This document shows, piece by piece, positions 8,957-16,702 of a stretch of 64,000 nucleotides of DNA. Origin of the DNA: Allostella sp. ATCC 35155. GTDB taxonomy: Bacteria > Pseudomonadota > Alphaproteobacteria > ATCC43930 > Allostellaceae. The first letter of the stretch is position 1, and each line of letters opens with the position of its first letter. The notes beneath the pieces are model-generated. The model searched no databases and was not told where the DNA came from. It saw only the letters and a list, made by a program, of their open reading frames with translations. The stretch lies in contig AP019701.1 in NCBI GenBank assembly GCA_006738865.1, forward strand, positions 3,592,001-3,656,000. Direction: 5' to 3'. A program made the translations under genes and the position numbers.

Positions 8957-9829
8957 ATGCGACCCGATACCCCCATCCTGACACCGGCGGCCGAACGGCG
9001 CCGCCGCGGCGCGGTCGCGTTCGCCGGGCGTCCGGTCGGACGGGGCCCCAGCCCCTGGCCCGCCCGCTACATGACCGGCGTGCAGCGGGCATCGCTCCTC
9101 GCGCTCGACCGGCTGCACCGGATGCTCGACGATCTCGCCGACTCCGAGCTAGCGGCCGACGATCGCCTGTCGCTGCTGCTGACGCTGCGGGAGGAACTGG
9201 GTCAGCTCGCGCTCGGAAGCGACGCCGGGGGGGGCCTGGCCCGGATGATGGCGCCCCTGATGGCCCTGTCCCCGCCGGCCGAGGAGCTGGAGGCGATGGT
9301 CGACGCCCGCCGCATGGCGATCGACGGCCGCATGCGCGCGCCCAGCGTCGCGGACCTCCGCCTCTATGTGCGCCGGCGCCAGGGCGCGCTCGCCTTCCTC
9401 GCCCTGCATTGCCTCGATCTCGACGCCCCGGCGCTCGACCGGGTCGTGCTGCCGCTCGGCGAGGCCGTCGGCATGACCGAGATCCTGGTCGACCTCGGCC
9501 GGGACGCCGGCCACGGCCGCCTGATGCTGACCCGCGAGAGCCTGGCCGAAGCCGGCATCGCCGCCGGCGACCCTGCCGCCGCCCTGCGCCATCCGCGCAT
9601 CGGACAGGCCTGCCGCACCCTCGCCCGGCTGGCCGAGGAGCGGTTCGAGACGGCCGCCGGCCGCTTTGGCGGCAACCATCGCAGCGCCTGGCCGTTGCGT
9701 TATCTGATGCAGGGCCAGCGCCGGCTGCTGCAGCGGGCGATCCGGCGCGGCTGGCAGAATGTCGAGCGCCGGCCGCAGATCGGAGCGGTCGAATCCCTGG
9801 TTCTCATGCTGCGCGCCCGATACGGCTGA
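8957..9829 (+). CDS. Squalene/phytoene synthase family protein
   Basis: 290 aa from ATG 8957 (a GTG at 8939 would add six residues; neither has a clear ribosome-binding site). Pattern of a head-to-head prenyl synthase: first Asp-rich motif DDLAD (58-62), second Asp-rich motif DLGRD (179-183) followed by GRLMLTRESLAEAGI, matching the GRxYLP-x-ExLxxxG stretch of HpnC/HpnD/CrtB. Both metal-binding motifs are kept, unlike the divergent neighbour, so activity on prenyl diphosphates (squalene or phytoene, hopanoid or carotenoid precursors) is possible. The overall similarity is weak and no other terpenoid gene is in the window. Two family members back to back is noteworthy. Confidence 0.6.
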   Translation: MRPDTPILTPAAERRRRGAVAFAGRPVGRGPSPWPARYMTGVQRASLLALDRLHRMLDDLADSELAADDRLSLLLTLREELGQLALGSDAGGGLARMMAPLMALSPPAEELEAMVDARRMAIDGRMRAPSVADLRLYVRRRQGALAFLALHCLDLDAPALDRVVLPLGEAVGMTEILVDLGRDAGHGRLMLTRESLAEAGIAAGDPAAALRHPRIGQACRTLARLAEERFETAAGRFGGNHRSAWPLRYLMQGQRRLLQRAIRRGWQNVERRPQIGAVESLVLMLRARYG

Positions 9830-9846
9830 AAGCCGCACCGGGGCGC

Positions 9847-9875
9847 TTCACAAGCCGCCCGCCCCGTCCTATCAG
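9847..9875 (+). promoter_or_regulatory. Possible sigma-70 promoter of sodB
   Basis: TTCACA (9847-9852), 17-bp spacer, TATCAG (9870-9875), 42 bp before the sodB ATG, which has AAGAGGTG as ribosome-binding site. Pattern match only. Confidence 0.4.
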
Positions 9876-9917
9876 AGGGGGCGACGCTTTCCACCATCCC
9901 TGCCCAAGAGGTGACGC

Positions 9918-10511
9918 ATGGCTTTCGAACTGCCTCCGCTTCCCTATGCGCCGAACGCGCTCGAGCCGCATATGTCGGCCAATACCTTCAGCTTCCACCA
10001 TGCGAAGCACCATCAGGCCTACGTCACGAACCTCAACAACCTGATCAAGGACACGCCGCTCGCCGACAAGTCCCTCGAGGACATCATCATGGCGACGGCG
10101 TCGGATGCCTCCAAGGCGGGCGTGTTCAACAACGCCGCCCAGGTGTGGAACCACACCTTCTTCTGGAACTCGATGAAGCCCCAGGGCGGCGGCGCGCCGT
10201 CGGGCGATCTGGCGGCCAAGATCGACGCCGCCTTCGGCAGCCTCGCCAAGTTCAAGGACGAGTTCAAGGCGGCCGCGGTCGGCCAGTTCGGGTCCGGCTG
10301 GGCCTGGCTCGTGCTCGACGGCAGCGACCTGAAGATCGTCAAGACCGGCAATGCCGGCACGCCGATGACCAGCGGCCAGAAGGCGCTGCTGACCGTCGAC
10401 GTGTGGGAGCATGCCTACTATCTCGACTACCAGAACCGGCGCCCGGACTTCGTCCAGACCTTCCTGGACCATCTGGTGAACTGGGACTTCGCAGCCAAGA
10501 ACCTCGGCTGA
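9918..10511 (+). CDS. sodB: Iron superoxide dismutase
   Basis: Converts superoxide to oxygen and hydrogen peroxide. 197 aa, full family length. Metal ligands are visible as His27, His79 (WNHTFFW), Asp161 and His165 (DVWEHAYY). Gln75 in NNAAQVWNH is the second-sphere glutamine typical of Fe-type enzymes, rather than the late glutamine of Mn types. No signal peptide, so cytoplasmic. It has its own predicted promoter and a strong rho-independent terminator, making a single-gene unit. Confidence 0.97.
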   Translation: MAFELPPLPYAPNALEPHMSANTFSFHHAKHHQAYVTNLNNLIKDTPLADKSLEDIIMATASDASKAGVFNNAAQVWNHTFFWNSMKPQGGGAPSGDLAAKIDAAFGSLAKFKDEFKAAAVGQFGSGWAWLVLDGSDLKIVKTGNAGTPMTSGQKALLTVDVWEHAYYLDYQNRRPDFVQTFLDHLVNWDFAAKNLG

Positions 10512-10538
10512 CGGGCCGGCGTTTCGCCGGCGGACGGA

Positions 10539-10565
10539 GGGGCGGCCGGTCGGCCGCCCCTTTTT
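10539..10565 (+). terminator. Rho-independent terminator after sodB
   Basis: Perfect 9-bp stem GGGGCGGCC / GGCCGCCCC with a GGTC loop, directly followed by TTTTT (10561-10565). It lies 27 bp after the sodB stop and is the best intrinsic terminator in the window. Confidence 0.9.
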
Positions 10566-10584
10566 CGTGGCCGGAGCGCGGACG

Positions 10585-10959
10585 TCAGGGCAGCGCGACG
10601 AGCGCGGCCGCGACCAGCCGCCCTTCCGCCATCAGCACATTGTAGGTGCGGCATGCCGCGCCGGTATCCATCACGTCGAGCACGAGGCCTGCGTCACGCA
10701 GCCGCTGCCGCCGCGCGGGCGGCACGAAGACGATGCGCGGGCCGGCGCCCAGCAGCAGCACCTGGGCGCCGCCGGCGGCCGCCAGGATGTCGGCGACCTG
10801 GGCCTCGTCCAGCACCGCCTCGGTCGCCGGCCAGGACACGGTCGCGGCCGGGGTGATGATGATCGAGCCGTGATACTCGACCCCGTTGACTCGGAAGCGG
10901 CCGGGCCCGTAGCCCTGGATCACCTGCCGGTCGGCGGGGATGGTCGGTTGGATCGCCAT
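10585..10959 (-). CDS. Mth938-like domain (DUF498) protein, NDUFAF3 homologue
   Basis: 124 aa, the complete Mth938/DUF498 fold: IQGYGPGRFRVNGVEYHGSI at the N-terminus and a central VLLLGAGPRIVFVPP, ending TYNVLMAEGRLVAAALVALP. Human NDUFAF3 is the mitochondrial member and helps assemble respiratory complex I; in alphaproteobacteria the gene is commonly found beside secDF, as here. It lies 45 bp downstream of secF on the same strand with an 11-bp stem-loop in between, so its expression may be set separately from the translocase genes. Confidence 0.85.
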   Translation of the reverse strand: MAIQPTIPADRQVIQGYGPGRFRVNGVEYHGSIIITPAATVSWPATEAVLDEAQVADILAAAGGAQVLLLGAGPRIVFVPPARRQRLRDAGLVLDVMDTGAACRTYNVLMAEGRLVAAALVALP

Positions 10960-10980
10960 CGGCGGACGAAGCTTCCCGTC

Positions 10981-11006
10981 GATCCCGGCCCCGAAGGGCC
11001 GGGATC
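10981..11006 (-). other. Intercistronic stem-loop with UUCG loop at the secF stop
   Basis: Perfect 11-bp stem GATCCCGGCCC / GGGCCGGGATC; read on the minus strand the loop is UUCG closed by C-G, an exceptionally stable tetraloop. It overlaps the secF stop codon and precedes the NDUFAF3-like gene. No U-run follows, so an mRNA-stabilising or attenuating hairpin is more likely than a terminator. Confidence 0.65.
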
Positions 11007-11943
11007 AGGGGCGGGCGGCGGCCTTGTCGGCGGCGGCCGCAGTGTCGCGGCTGCCGCGGGGCGGCGGGAACCACACCAGGAGCGGCGTCGCGACGAAGAG
11101 CGACGAGAAGGTGCCGATCACGACGCCGAACAGCATCGCGCCCGAGAAGTCGCGGATGACCTCGCCGCCGAACAGGAACAGGGCGCCCAGCGCACAGAAG
11201 GTGGTGCCGCCGGTCAGGATCGTGCGGGACAGCGTCTCGTTGAGGCTGAGGTTGCACAGTTCGATGAACGGCATCGTCTTGTACTTCCGCAGGTTCTCGC
11301 GGATGCGGTCGTAGATGACGACGGTATCGTTGATCGAGTAGCCCGCGATCAGCAGGATCGCCGCCACCGTCGAGGTGTTGAACTCGAGCCCGAGCAGCGC
11401 GAACAGCCCGACGGTGGCCACGACGTCGTGAATGGTCGAGGCCATGGCGCCGACGGCGAACTGCCATTCGAAGCGCGCCCAGACATAGATCGCGATGGCC
11501 AGGATGGCGAGGACGGTCGCCAGGATGCCCGCCTCGATCAACTCGTCGCCGACCTTCGGGCCGACCACCTCGACGCGGCGGAAATCATACTCGGCGCCGA
11601 GCGCGTCGCGCACCCGCTGCACGGCGGCCATCTGCGCCGCCTCGTCGCCGTCCTGCCGGGCGATCCGGATCAGCACGTCGTTGGGCGAGCCGAAGCCCTG
11701 CAGCGCCACCTCGCCCACGCCGGCCGCTCCGACCTTGCCGCGCATGTCGGAGAGGTCGGCCGGGCCGGCCGTGCGCACCTCCATCATGACGCCGCCGCGG
11801 AAGTCGATGCCGAAGTTGAGATGGCCGACCGCGACCAGGGCCGCCGTGGCGACGATGATGAACCCTGCGATCGCCAGACCGACGTTGCGCAACGGCATGA
11901 AGGGAAGGTTCGGAACCTTCGTGAGAAGCTGGATCGGACGCAT
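11005..11943 (-). CDS. secF: Protein translocase subunit SecF
   Basis: 312 aa inner-membrane partner of SecD that uses the proton gradient to pull preproteins through SecYEG. Seen: an N-terminal membrane helix (about 15-40), the conserved FGIDFRGG motif followed by a periplasmic domain, and five C-terminal helices with VVATVGLFALLGLEFN, GYSINDTVVIYDRIRENLR and LSRTILTGGTT. Starts 13 bp after the secD stop; order yajC-secD-secF is the usual one. Confidence 0.97.
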   Translation of the reverse strand: MRPIQLLTKVPNLPFMPLRNVGLAIAGFIIVATAALVAVGHLNFGIDFRGGVMMEVRTAGPADLSDMRGKVGAAGVGEVALQGFGSPNDVLIRIARQDGDEAAQMAAVQRVRDALGAEYDFRRVEVVGPKVGDELIEAGILATVLAILAIAIYVWARFEWQFAVGAMASTIHDVVATVGLFALLGLEFNTSTVAAILLIAGYSINDTVVIYDRIRENLRKYKTMPFIELCNLSLNETLSRTILTGGTTFCALGALFLFGGEVIRDFSGAMLFGVVIGTFSSLFVATPLLVWFPPPRGSRDTAAAADKAAARP

Positions 11944-11956
11944 CGGCGTTGGCCCC

Positions 11957-13537
11957 TCAGATCGGCAGGCTGGTCAGGCGCCGCTTGCGGCCGAGCCACC
12001 AGATGATCAACAGCCGGGTGACCATGGTGGCGGTGAACAGCGTCGTCAGGATGCCGAGACACAGCGTGACGGCAAAGCCACGGATGGGTCCCGAGCCGAG
12101 CCAGAAGAGCAGGATACCGGCGATCAGCGTCGTCAGCTGGGAGTCGATGATCGTGCCGAAGGCGCGGGAATGGCCCGCCTCGATGGCCGAGATCGGCGTT
12201 CGCCCGTTCCGCACCTCTTCCCGGATGCGCTCGAAGATCAGCACGTTCGCGTCCACCGCCATGCCGAGCGTCAGCGCGATGCCGGCGATGCCGGGCAGCG
12301 TCAGCGTTGCCTGCAGCACCGACAGCACGGCGATCATCAGCGCCAGGTTGAACAGCATCGCGATCGCCGCGAAGATCCCGAACAAGCCGTAGAAGATCAC
12401 CATGAAGACGGCGACGAGGACCACCGCGACGATGCTGGCGGTGGTACCGGCAGCGATCGAATCCGCGCCGAGATCCGGCCCGACCGTGCGCTCCTCCAGC
12501 ACCTTCAGCGGCGCCGGCAGGGCGCCGGCGCGCAGCAGCAGCGCCAGATCCTGGGCCGACTGGGCGGTGAAGCTGCCCGAGATCTGGCCGGAGCCGCCGA
12601 GGATCGGCTCCCGGATCACCGGCGCGCTGATCACCTTGCCGTCGAGCACGATCGCGAAGAGGCGCCCGACATTGTTCTTGGTGACGTCGCCGAAGCGTCG
12701 CGAGCCGGCCGAATCGAAGCGGAAATTGACCACCCACTCGCCGGTCTGGGAGTTGTTGGCGGCCTGGGCGCTGGTCAGCATCTCACCCGAAACCATGGCG
12801 CGCCGCTGCACCACATATTGGCGCTGCGCGCCACCGTCGCGTTCTTCGGAAGGCAGCAGTTCGGTGCCGGGCGGCAGGCGGCCGCGGCGGGCATCCTCGA
12901 TCGAGGCGTTCATGTCGACGAGACGGAAGGTCATCTTGGCCGTCTGGCCGAGCAGCTGCTTCACGCGCTGCGGGTCGTCGATGCCCGGCAGCTGCAGCAG
13001 GATGCGGTCGGCACCCTGGCGCTGGATCGTCGGCTCGCGGGTGCCGGTCTCGTCGATGCGCCGGCGCACGATCTCGATCGACTGGTCGATCGCGTTGCGG
13101 CGGATGTCGTTCAGCACCCGCTCGGGATAGCGCAGCGTGAACCGCCCGCCCGCTCCCGCCGTCACCTCGGCGTCCGGATCGGCGGCGCGCAACAGGCGCA
13201 GCGCCTCGTCGGCGCGCGCCGGATCGCGCAGCGTGAAGGTCACGCTGTCGGGCTGCGCCTGCAGGTCGAGGTAGCCGATCTGCGGCTGCCGGAAGGCGCT
13301 GCGGACCGAATCCTGCAGACCCGCCACCCGCTCGCGGACGACGGTCGCCACCTCGACCTCGAGCAGGAGGTGCGAGCCGCCCTGGAGGTCGAGCCCGAGA
13401 TTGAACTGCTGGCGCGGCAGCCAGGAGGGGATGGCCTCCGCCTGCTCGCGCGACAGGAAGTTGGGCGCCGAGTAGACAGCACCGAACAGGCAGATCAGTA
13501 CGACCAGCGCCGTCTTCCAGCGCGAGAAATGCAGCAT
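11957..13537 (-). CDS. secD: Protein translocase subunit SecD
   Basis: 526 aa. N-terminal membrane helix (about 8-27), the D1 motif LGLDLQGGSHLLLEV, a large periplasmic P1 domain (to about 350; GADRILLQLPG, VDMNASIEDA), and a C-terminal six-helix half with LTLGMAVDANVLIFERIREE and FGTIIDSQLTTLIAG. Works with SecF and YajC in the holotranslocon. Lies between yajC (26 bp) and secF (13 bp). Confidence 0.97.
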   Translation of the reverse strand: MLHFSRWKTALVVLICLFGAVYSAPNFLSREQAEAIPSWLPRQQFNLGLDLQGGSHLLLEVEVATVVRERVAGLQDSVRSAFRQPQIGYLDLQAQPDSVTFTLRDPARADEALRLLRAADPDAEVTAGAGGRFTLRYPERVLNDIRRNAIDQSIEIVRRRIDETGTREPTIQRQGADRILLQLPGIDDPQRVKQLLGQTAKMTFRLVDMNASIEDARRGRLPPGTELLPSEERDGGAQRQYVVQRRAMVSGEMLTSAQAANNSQTGEWVVNFRFDSAGSRRFGDVTKNNVGRLFAIVLDGKVISAPVIREPILGGSGQISGSFTAQSAQDLALLLRAGALPAPLKVLEERTVGPDLGADSIAAGTTASIVAVVLVAVFMVIFYGLFGIFAAIAMLFNLALMIAVLSVLQATLTLPGIAGIALTLGMAVDANVLIFERIREEVRNGRTPISAIEAGHSRAFGTIIDSQLTTLIAGILLFWLGSGPIRGFAVTLCLGILTTLFTATMVTRLLIIWWLGRKRRLTSLPI

Positions 13538-13563
13538 CGGAGGTGCTCCCGGCCCGCCGGGCG

Positions 13564-13923
13564 CTACTTGCCGGCCTTCGCCGGCTTCTCCACGTCGGAG
13601 CCGCTATCCTCGGCCGGCCCCCGGGTCAGCACCGAGCTGATGGTGCCGCGCAGCACCCGCACCCGGACGCCGTCGGCGATGTCGACCACGACCTCCTCGT
13701 CGTTCGGCACGCGCGCGACCGTGCCGATGATGCCGCCGCCGGTGACGACGCGGTCGCCGCGCCGCAGCGCGCCCAGCATCGCCTTGTGCTCCTTCATCCG
13801 CTTCTGCTGCGGACGGATCAGGAGGAAGTAGAAGACCACGAAGATCAGCACCAGGGGTGCCAGGGACAAAAGCATGTCCTGGCCGCCGCCGGCGGCCTGG
13901 GCGTAGGCTGGCGAGATCAACAT
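13564..13923 (-). CDS. yajC: Preprotein translocase subunit YajC
   Basis: 119 aa with one membrane helix (about residues 17-38, LLSLAPLVLIFVVFYFLLI) followed by the family signature RPQQKRMKEH and a cytoplasmic domain (GDRVVTGGGIIGTV). First gene of the secDF unit; the divergent DUF815 ATPase starts 225 bp away. The ATG at 13923 has GAGG-rich sequence upstream. Confidence 0.95.
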   Translation of the reverse strand: MLISPAYAQAAGGGQDMLLSLAPLVLIFVVFYFLLIRPQQKRMKEHKAMLGALRRGDRVVTGGGIIGTVARVPNDEEVVVDIADGVRVRVLRGTISSVLTRGPAEDSGSDVEKPAKAGK

Positions 13924-14147
13924 ACCTCGGGGTCTCCTCTGGGGCGGCTGTCAGCGTCTTCGAACCGGGCGCCCCCGCCCTTTCGGCCCGCGGGCCGCTC
14001 GGCCGGGGCCGCGCATTAGGTAAGCGACTTCCCCGGCCAGCGCAACCGGGCCGGTATGGATGGCCGCGAGCGGCGGTTGACGCGCCGGGCGGGCCGGTCG
14101 TATCTGCCACGACGGCCTTCCGCCCCATCCCGAGCTTCCCGGAGACC

Positions 14148-15011
14148 ATGACCGACCAAACCACCGAGGCGCTGCTGCGCCGCATCGCCGACGCGCTCGA
14201 GCGCCTCGCCCCGCCCGCGCCGCCGGCCGCCGACCTGCACGGCTACGATGCCTATGTCTGGCACGCCGAGGGCAGCCGCCTCGAGCCGGTGCCGCGGGTC
14301 AACCGCGTGGCGATGACGCTGCTGCGCGGCATCGACCGCCAGGCCGACACCCTGACGGACAACACCCGACGCTTCGCCACCGGCCTGCCGGCGAACAACG
14401 CGCTGCTCTGGGGCGCGCGCGGCATGGGCAAGAGTTCGCTCGTCAAGGCGGTCCAGGCCACCATCGCCGCCGAGCTGCCGGGCGCGCTGGCGCTGGTCGA
14501 GATCCATCGCGAGGACATTCCCTCGCTGCCGGCGCTGCTGACGGTCCTGCGCGGTGTGGACCGCCGGTTCATCATCTTCTGCGACGATCTGTCCTTCGAC
14601 GGCAACGACACCAGCTACAAGTCGCTGAAGGCGGTGCTCGACGGCGGCGTCGAAGGACGGCCGGCCAACATCGTGTTCTATGCCACCTCGAACCGCCGCC
14701 ACCTGCTGTCGCGCGACATGATCGAGAACGAGCGCTCGACCGCCATCAATCCCGGCGAGGCGGTGGAGGAGAAGGTGTCGCTGTCCGACCGCTTCGGGCT
14801 GTGGCTCGGCTTCCACCATTGCGACCAGGACACCTACATGGCGATGGTCCGCGGCTATGCCGACCATTACGGCCTGGAGATCGCCGACGACGAGCTGAAG
14901 CGCGAGGCCAACGAATGGTCGGTGACGCGCGGCGCGCGGTCCGGCCGCGTCGCCTGGCAGTTCATCCAGGATCTGGCCGGGCGGCGAGCAAGGTCGCTCG
15001 ACGCCTCGTGA
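14148..15011 (+). CDS. DUF815 AAA-type ATP-binding protein
   Basis: 287 aa from ATG 14148; an open frame extends far upstream but is the shadow of yajC. Seen: DLHGYDAYVW near the N-terminus, Walker A LLWGARGMGKSS (about 85-96), Walker B RFIIFCDDLSF, and NRRHLL, the normal DUF815 layout. The family is common in proteobacteria and has no established cellular role. Single-gene unit, convergent with nlpD and overlapping its 3-prime end by 50 bp. Confidence 0.85.
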   Translation: MTDQTTEALLRRIADALERLAPPAPPAADLHGYDAYVWHAEGSRLEPVPRVNRVAMTLLRGIDRQADTLTDNTRRFATGLPANNALLWGARGMGKSSLVKAVQATIAAELPGALALVEIHREDIPSLPALLTVLRGVDRRFIIFCDDLSFDGNDTSYKSLKAVLDGGVEGRPANIVFYATSNRRHLLSRDMIENERSTAINPGEAVEEKVSLSDRFGLWLGFHHCDQDTYMAMVRGYADHYGLEIADDELKREANEWSVTRGARSGRVAWQFIQDLAGRRARSLDAS

Positions 15012-16638
15012 ACGCGGGCGCCGCCGGATCGCCGTCCGGCGGCGCCTCGATGCCGGTCACCTGGGAGCCCAGATGCTCCGAAGGGTCGATCGCCCGGGTG
15101 CCGCGCCGCAGCTCGAAATGCAGCTGCGGCTGCCCGACATTGCCGGTCTGGCCGACGCGCGCGATCGGCTGGCCGCGGCGGACGCGCTCGCCGCGCCGCA
15201 CCAGCAGCGCCTCGTTGTGGGCATAGGCGGTGATCCAGCCGTCGGCGTGCTTGATCAGCAGCAGGTTGCCGAAGCCGCGCAGCTCGTTGCCGGCATAGGC
15301 GACGACGCCCGCCTCCGCCGCCACCACGGTCGAGCCGCGCGGGGCGGCGATGTTGATGCCGTCATTGTGCAGGCCGCGTCCGGTCGGGCCGAAGCGGGTG
15401 ACGATGCGGCCGCGGACCGGCCAGACGAAGCGACCTTCGCGCGGCGGCGGCGCACCCGCATCGACCGGCGGCCGTGGCGGCGACACGACCGCGGGCGGGA
15501 CCGGCGGCGGCGCCATGGCGACGGCAGGCGGTGCCGTGCGGTCCGGGCGCCGGCCCCCGTCGGGCCGGGCCGGCGGTTCGGGCGCGGGCGATGCGTCGTC
15601 GGTCGGCGCACGCCCCGGCCGCTGCGGCGGCAGGACCGGCTCGACGCCGGACGGAGGCGTCGGCGCGACCGGTTCGGCACCGGGCGGCGGGGTCAGGAAG
15701 CCGCTCTGGGGTGGCGCAGGAGGCTCCTCGGCGGCCGGGGGCTGCAACTGGGCGGGTGCCTGTGGCTGGGCAGGTGCCTGTGGCTGGGCAGACGGCGGCA
15801 GGCGCAGCACCTGGTCGGGCCCGGGCCGCGGCGGCTCGGCCGGGTGCCCCGGCGGCAGGCGCAGCACGCCGGTGGAGGGCGCGGCGGCGACCAACGTCTC
15901 CGGCTCCTCGACGGCCGGGGGAATCTTGAGGCGCTGGCCGGAGCGCACGCCGTAGGGCGCCTCCAGCCGGTTCTCGCGGACCAGGACGCTCATCGCGACG
16001 TCGAAGCGACGGGACACGCTGTAGAGCGTCTCGCCCGGCTGGACCTCATGGAAGCGGGTCGCCGGCACGGTGACCTTCTGCCCCGCGAGAAGATGGTAGG
16101 GCGGGTTGAGATCATTGGCGTCGATCAGTGCGCGGACCGGCACCCCGGTGCGGCGGGAGATCGCAAACAGGGTCTCGCCGGCAGCGACCGTGACGACGCC
16201 ACCGGGCGGCGCGCGTTCGGGCGGTGCTGTGCGTTCGGGCGATGCCGGGCGCTCCGGCGGGGCCGCGCGTTCGGGCGGGGTCGCGCGTTCGGGTGATGCC
16301 GGGCGCTGCGGTGGTGCAGAGCGCTGCGGCGACGCGGACGCCGCCGCGGGTGAAGACGAGGGCGGCGGCAGCGGCGCCGATTCGACGGCGGGCGCCGGCC
16401 GCCGGCCACCGCGGACGGGACGGCGGGCCGGCAGGCGCGGCGCCGGCTCCGCCGCGGCGCGGTCTGCCGGGGGCGGCGCGGCCCTGTCCTGCGCGCCCCG
16501 CGCCGCCGCAGACAATTGCGGATTCTCCGGATCCCAGACGTCGATCGGCTCATAGCGGTTGCAGCCGGCGAGCCCGATCAGCCCCGCCAGGACGAGGGCG
16601 GCCGGTATGCGCCGGCGGTGTGACCGTCCGTTCTTCAC
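14962..16638 (-). CDS. nlpD: NlpD-like lipoprotein, two LysM domains and a LytM (M23) domain
   Basis: 558 aa envelope protein that probably activates cell-wall amidases at division. Lipobox LAGC with lipidated Cys26; Pro-rich linker with seven hexapeptides of type P(E/Q)RxxP (104-145); LysM 1 (about 148-191) and LysM 2 (about 197-240), which bind peptidoglycan; a second Pro/Gln/Ala-rich linker (about 245-400); M23 domain (about 405-520). In the M23 site the first-motif Asp is replaced (HNDGIN, 424-429) while His474 and His507 remain, the degenerate pattern of NlpD/EnvC activators rather than of active endopeptidases. The surE-pcm-nlpD order is the same as in enterobacteria. It overlaps the convergent DUF815 gene by 50 bp. 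Confidence 0.88.
   Translation of the reverse strand: MKNGRSHRRRIPAALVLAGLIGLAGCNRYEPIDVWDPENPQLSAAARGAQDRAAPPPADRAAAEPAPRLPARRPVRGGRRPAPAVESAPLPPPSSSPAAASASPQRSAPPQRPASPERATPPERAAPPERPASPERTAPPERAPPGGVVTVAAGETLFAISRRTGVPVRALIDANDLNPPYHLLAGQKVTVPATRFHEVQPGETLYSVSRRFDVAMSVLVRENRLEAPYGVRSGQRLKIPPAVEEPETLVAAAPSTGVLRLPPGHPAEPPRPGPDQVLRLPPSAQPQAPAQPQAPAQLQPPAAEEPPAPPQSGFLTPPPGAEPVAPTPPSGVEPVLPPQRPGRAPTDDASPAPEPPARPDGGRRPDRTAPPAVAMAPPPVPPAVVSPPRPPVDAGAPPPREGRFVWPVRGRIVTRFGPTGRGLHNDGINIAAPRGSTVVAAEAGVVAYAGNELRGFGNLLLIKHADGWITAYAHNEALLVRRGERVRRGQPIARVGQTGNVGQPQLHFELRRGTRAIDPSEHLGSQVTGIEAPPDGDPAAPAFTRRRATLLAARPDPG
16204..16329 (-). repeat. Seven 18-bp repeats encoding P(E/Q)RxxP hexapeptides in nlpD
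   Basis: Residues 104-145 read PQRSAP, PQRPAS, PERATP, PERAAP, PERPAS, PERTAP, PERAPP, i.e. seven in-frame hexapeptides in 126 bp. The number of copies could change without breaking the frame. A second, shorter repeat of the same unit length (PQAPAQ) occurs at about residues 286-297. Confidence 0.85.
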
Positions 16639-16676
16639 GGGGGGATTCTAGCGGTGCGGCCGAGTCAGGAGCAAAC

Positions 16677-16700
16677 CCGGTCCGCGCCGGAGCGGACCGG
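16677..16700 (-). other. Stem-loop between pcm and nlpD
   Basis: Perfect 9-bp stem CCGGTCCGC / GCGGACCGG with a 6-nt loop, beginning 2 bp after the pcm stop codon. No long U-run follows, so partial attenuation or 3-prime-end protection of the upstream mRNA is more likely than full termination. Confidence 0.6.
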
Positions 16701-16702
16701 CG

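Noticed and set aside
9918-10511. Mn-type superoxide dismutase
   Set aside because: Gln75 is in the position typical of Fe-type enzymes.
16204-16329. CRISPR-like repeat array
   Set aside because: Units are contiguous, in frame and without spacers; they encode a peptide repeat.
14962-16638. Active M23 endopeptidase
   Set aside because: The first metal-site Asp is Asn429 and the surE-pcm neighbourhood matches NlpD, a non-catalytic activator.
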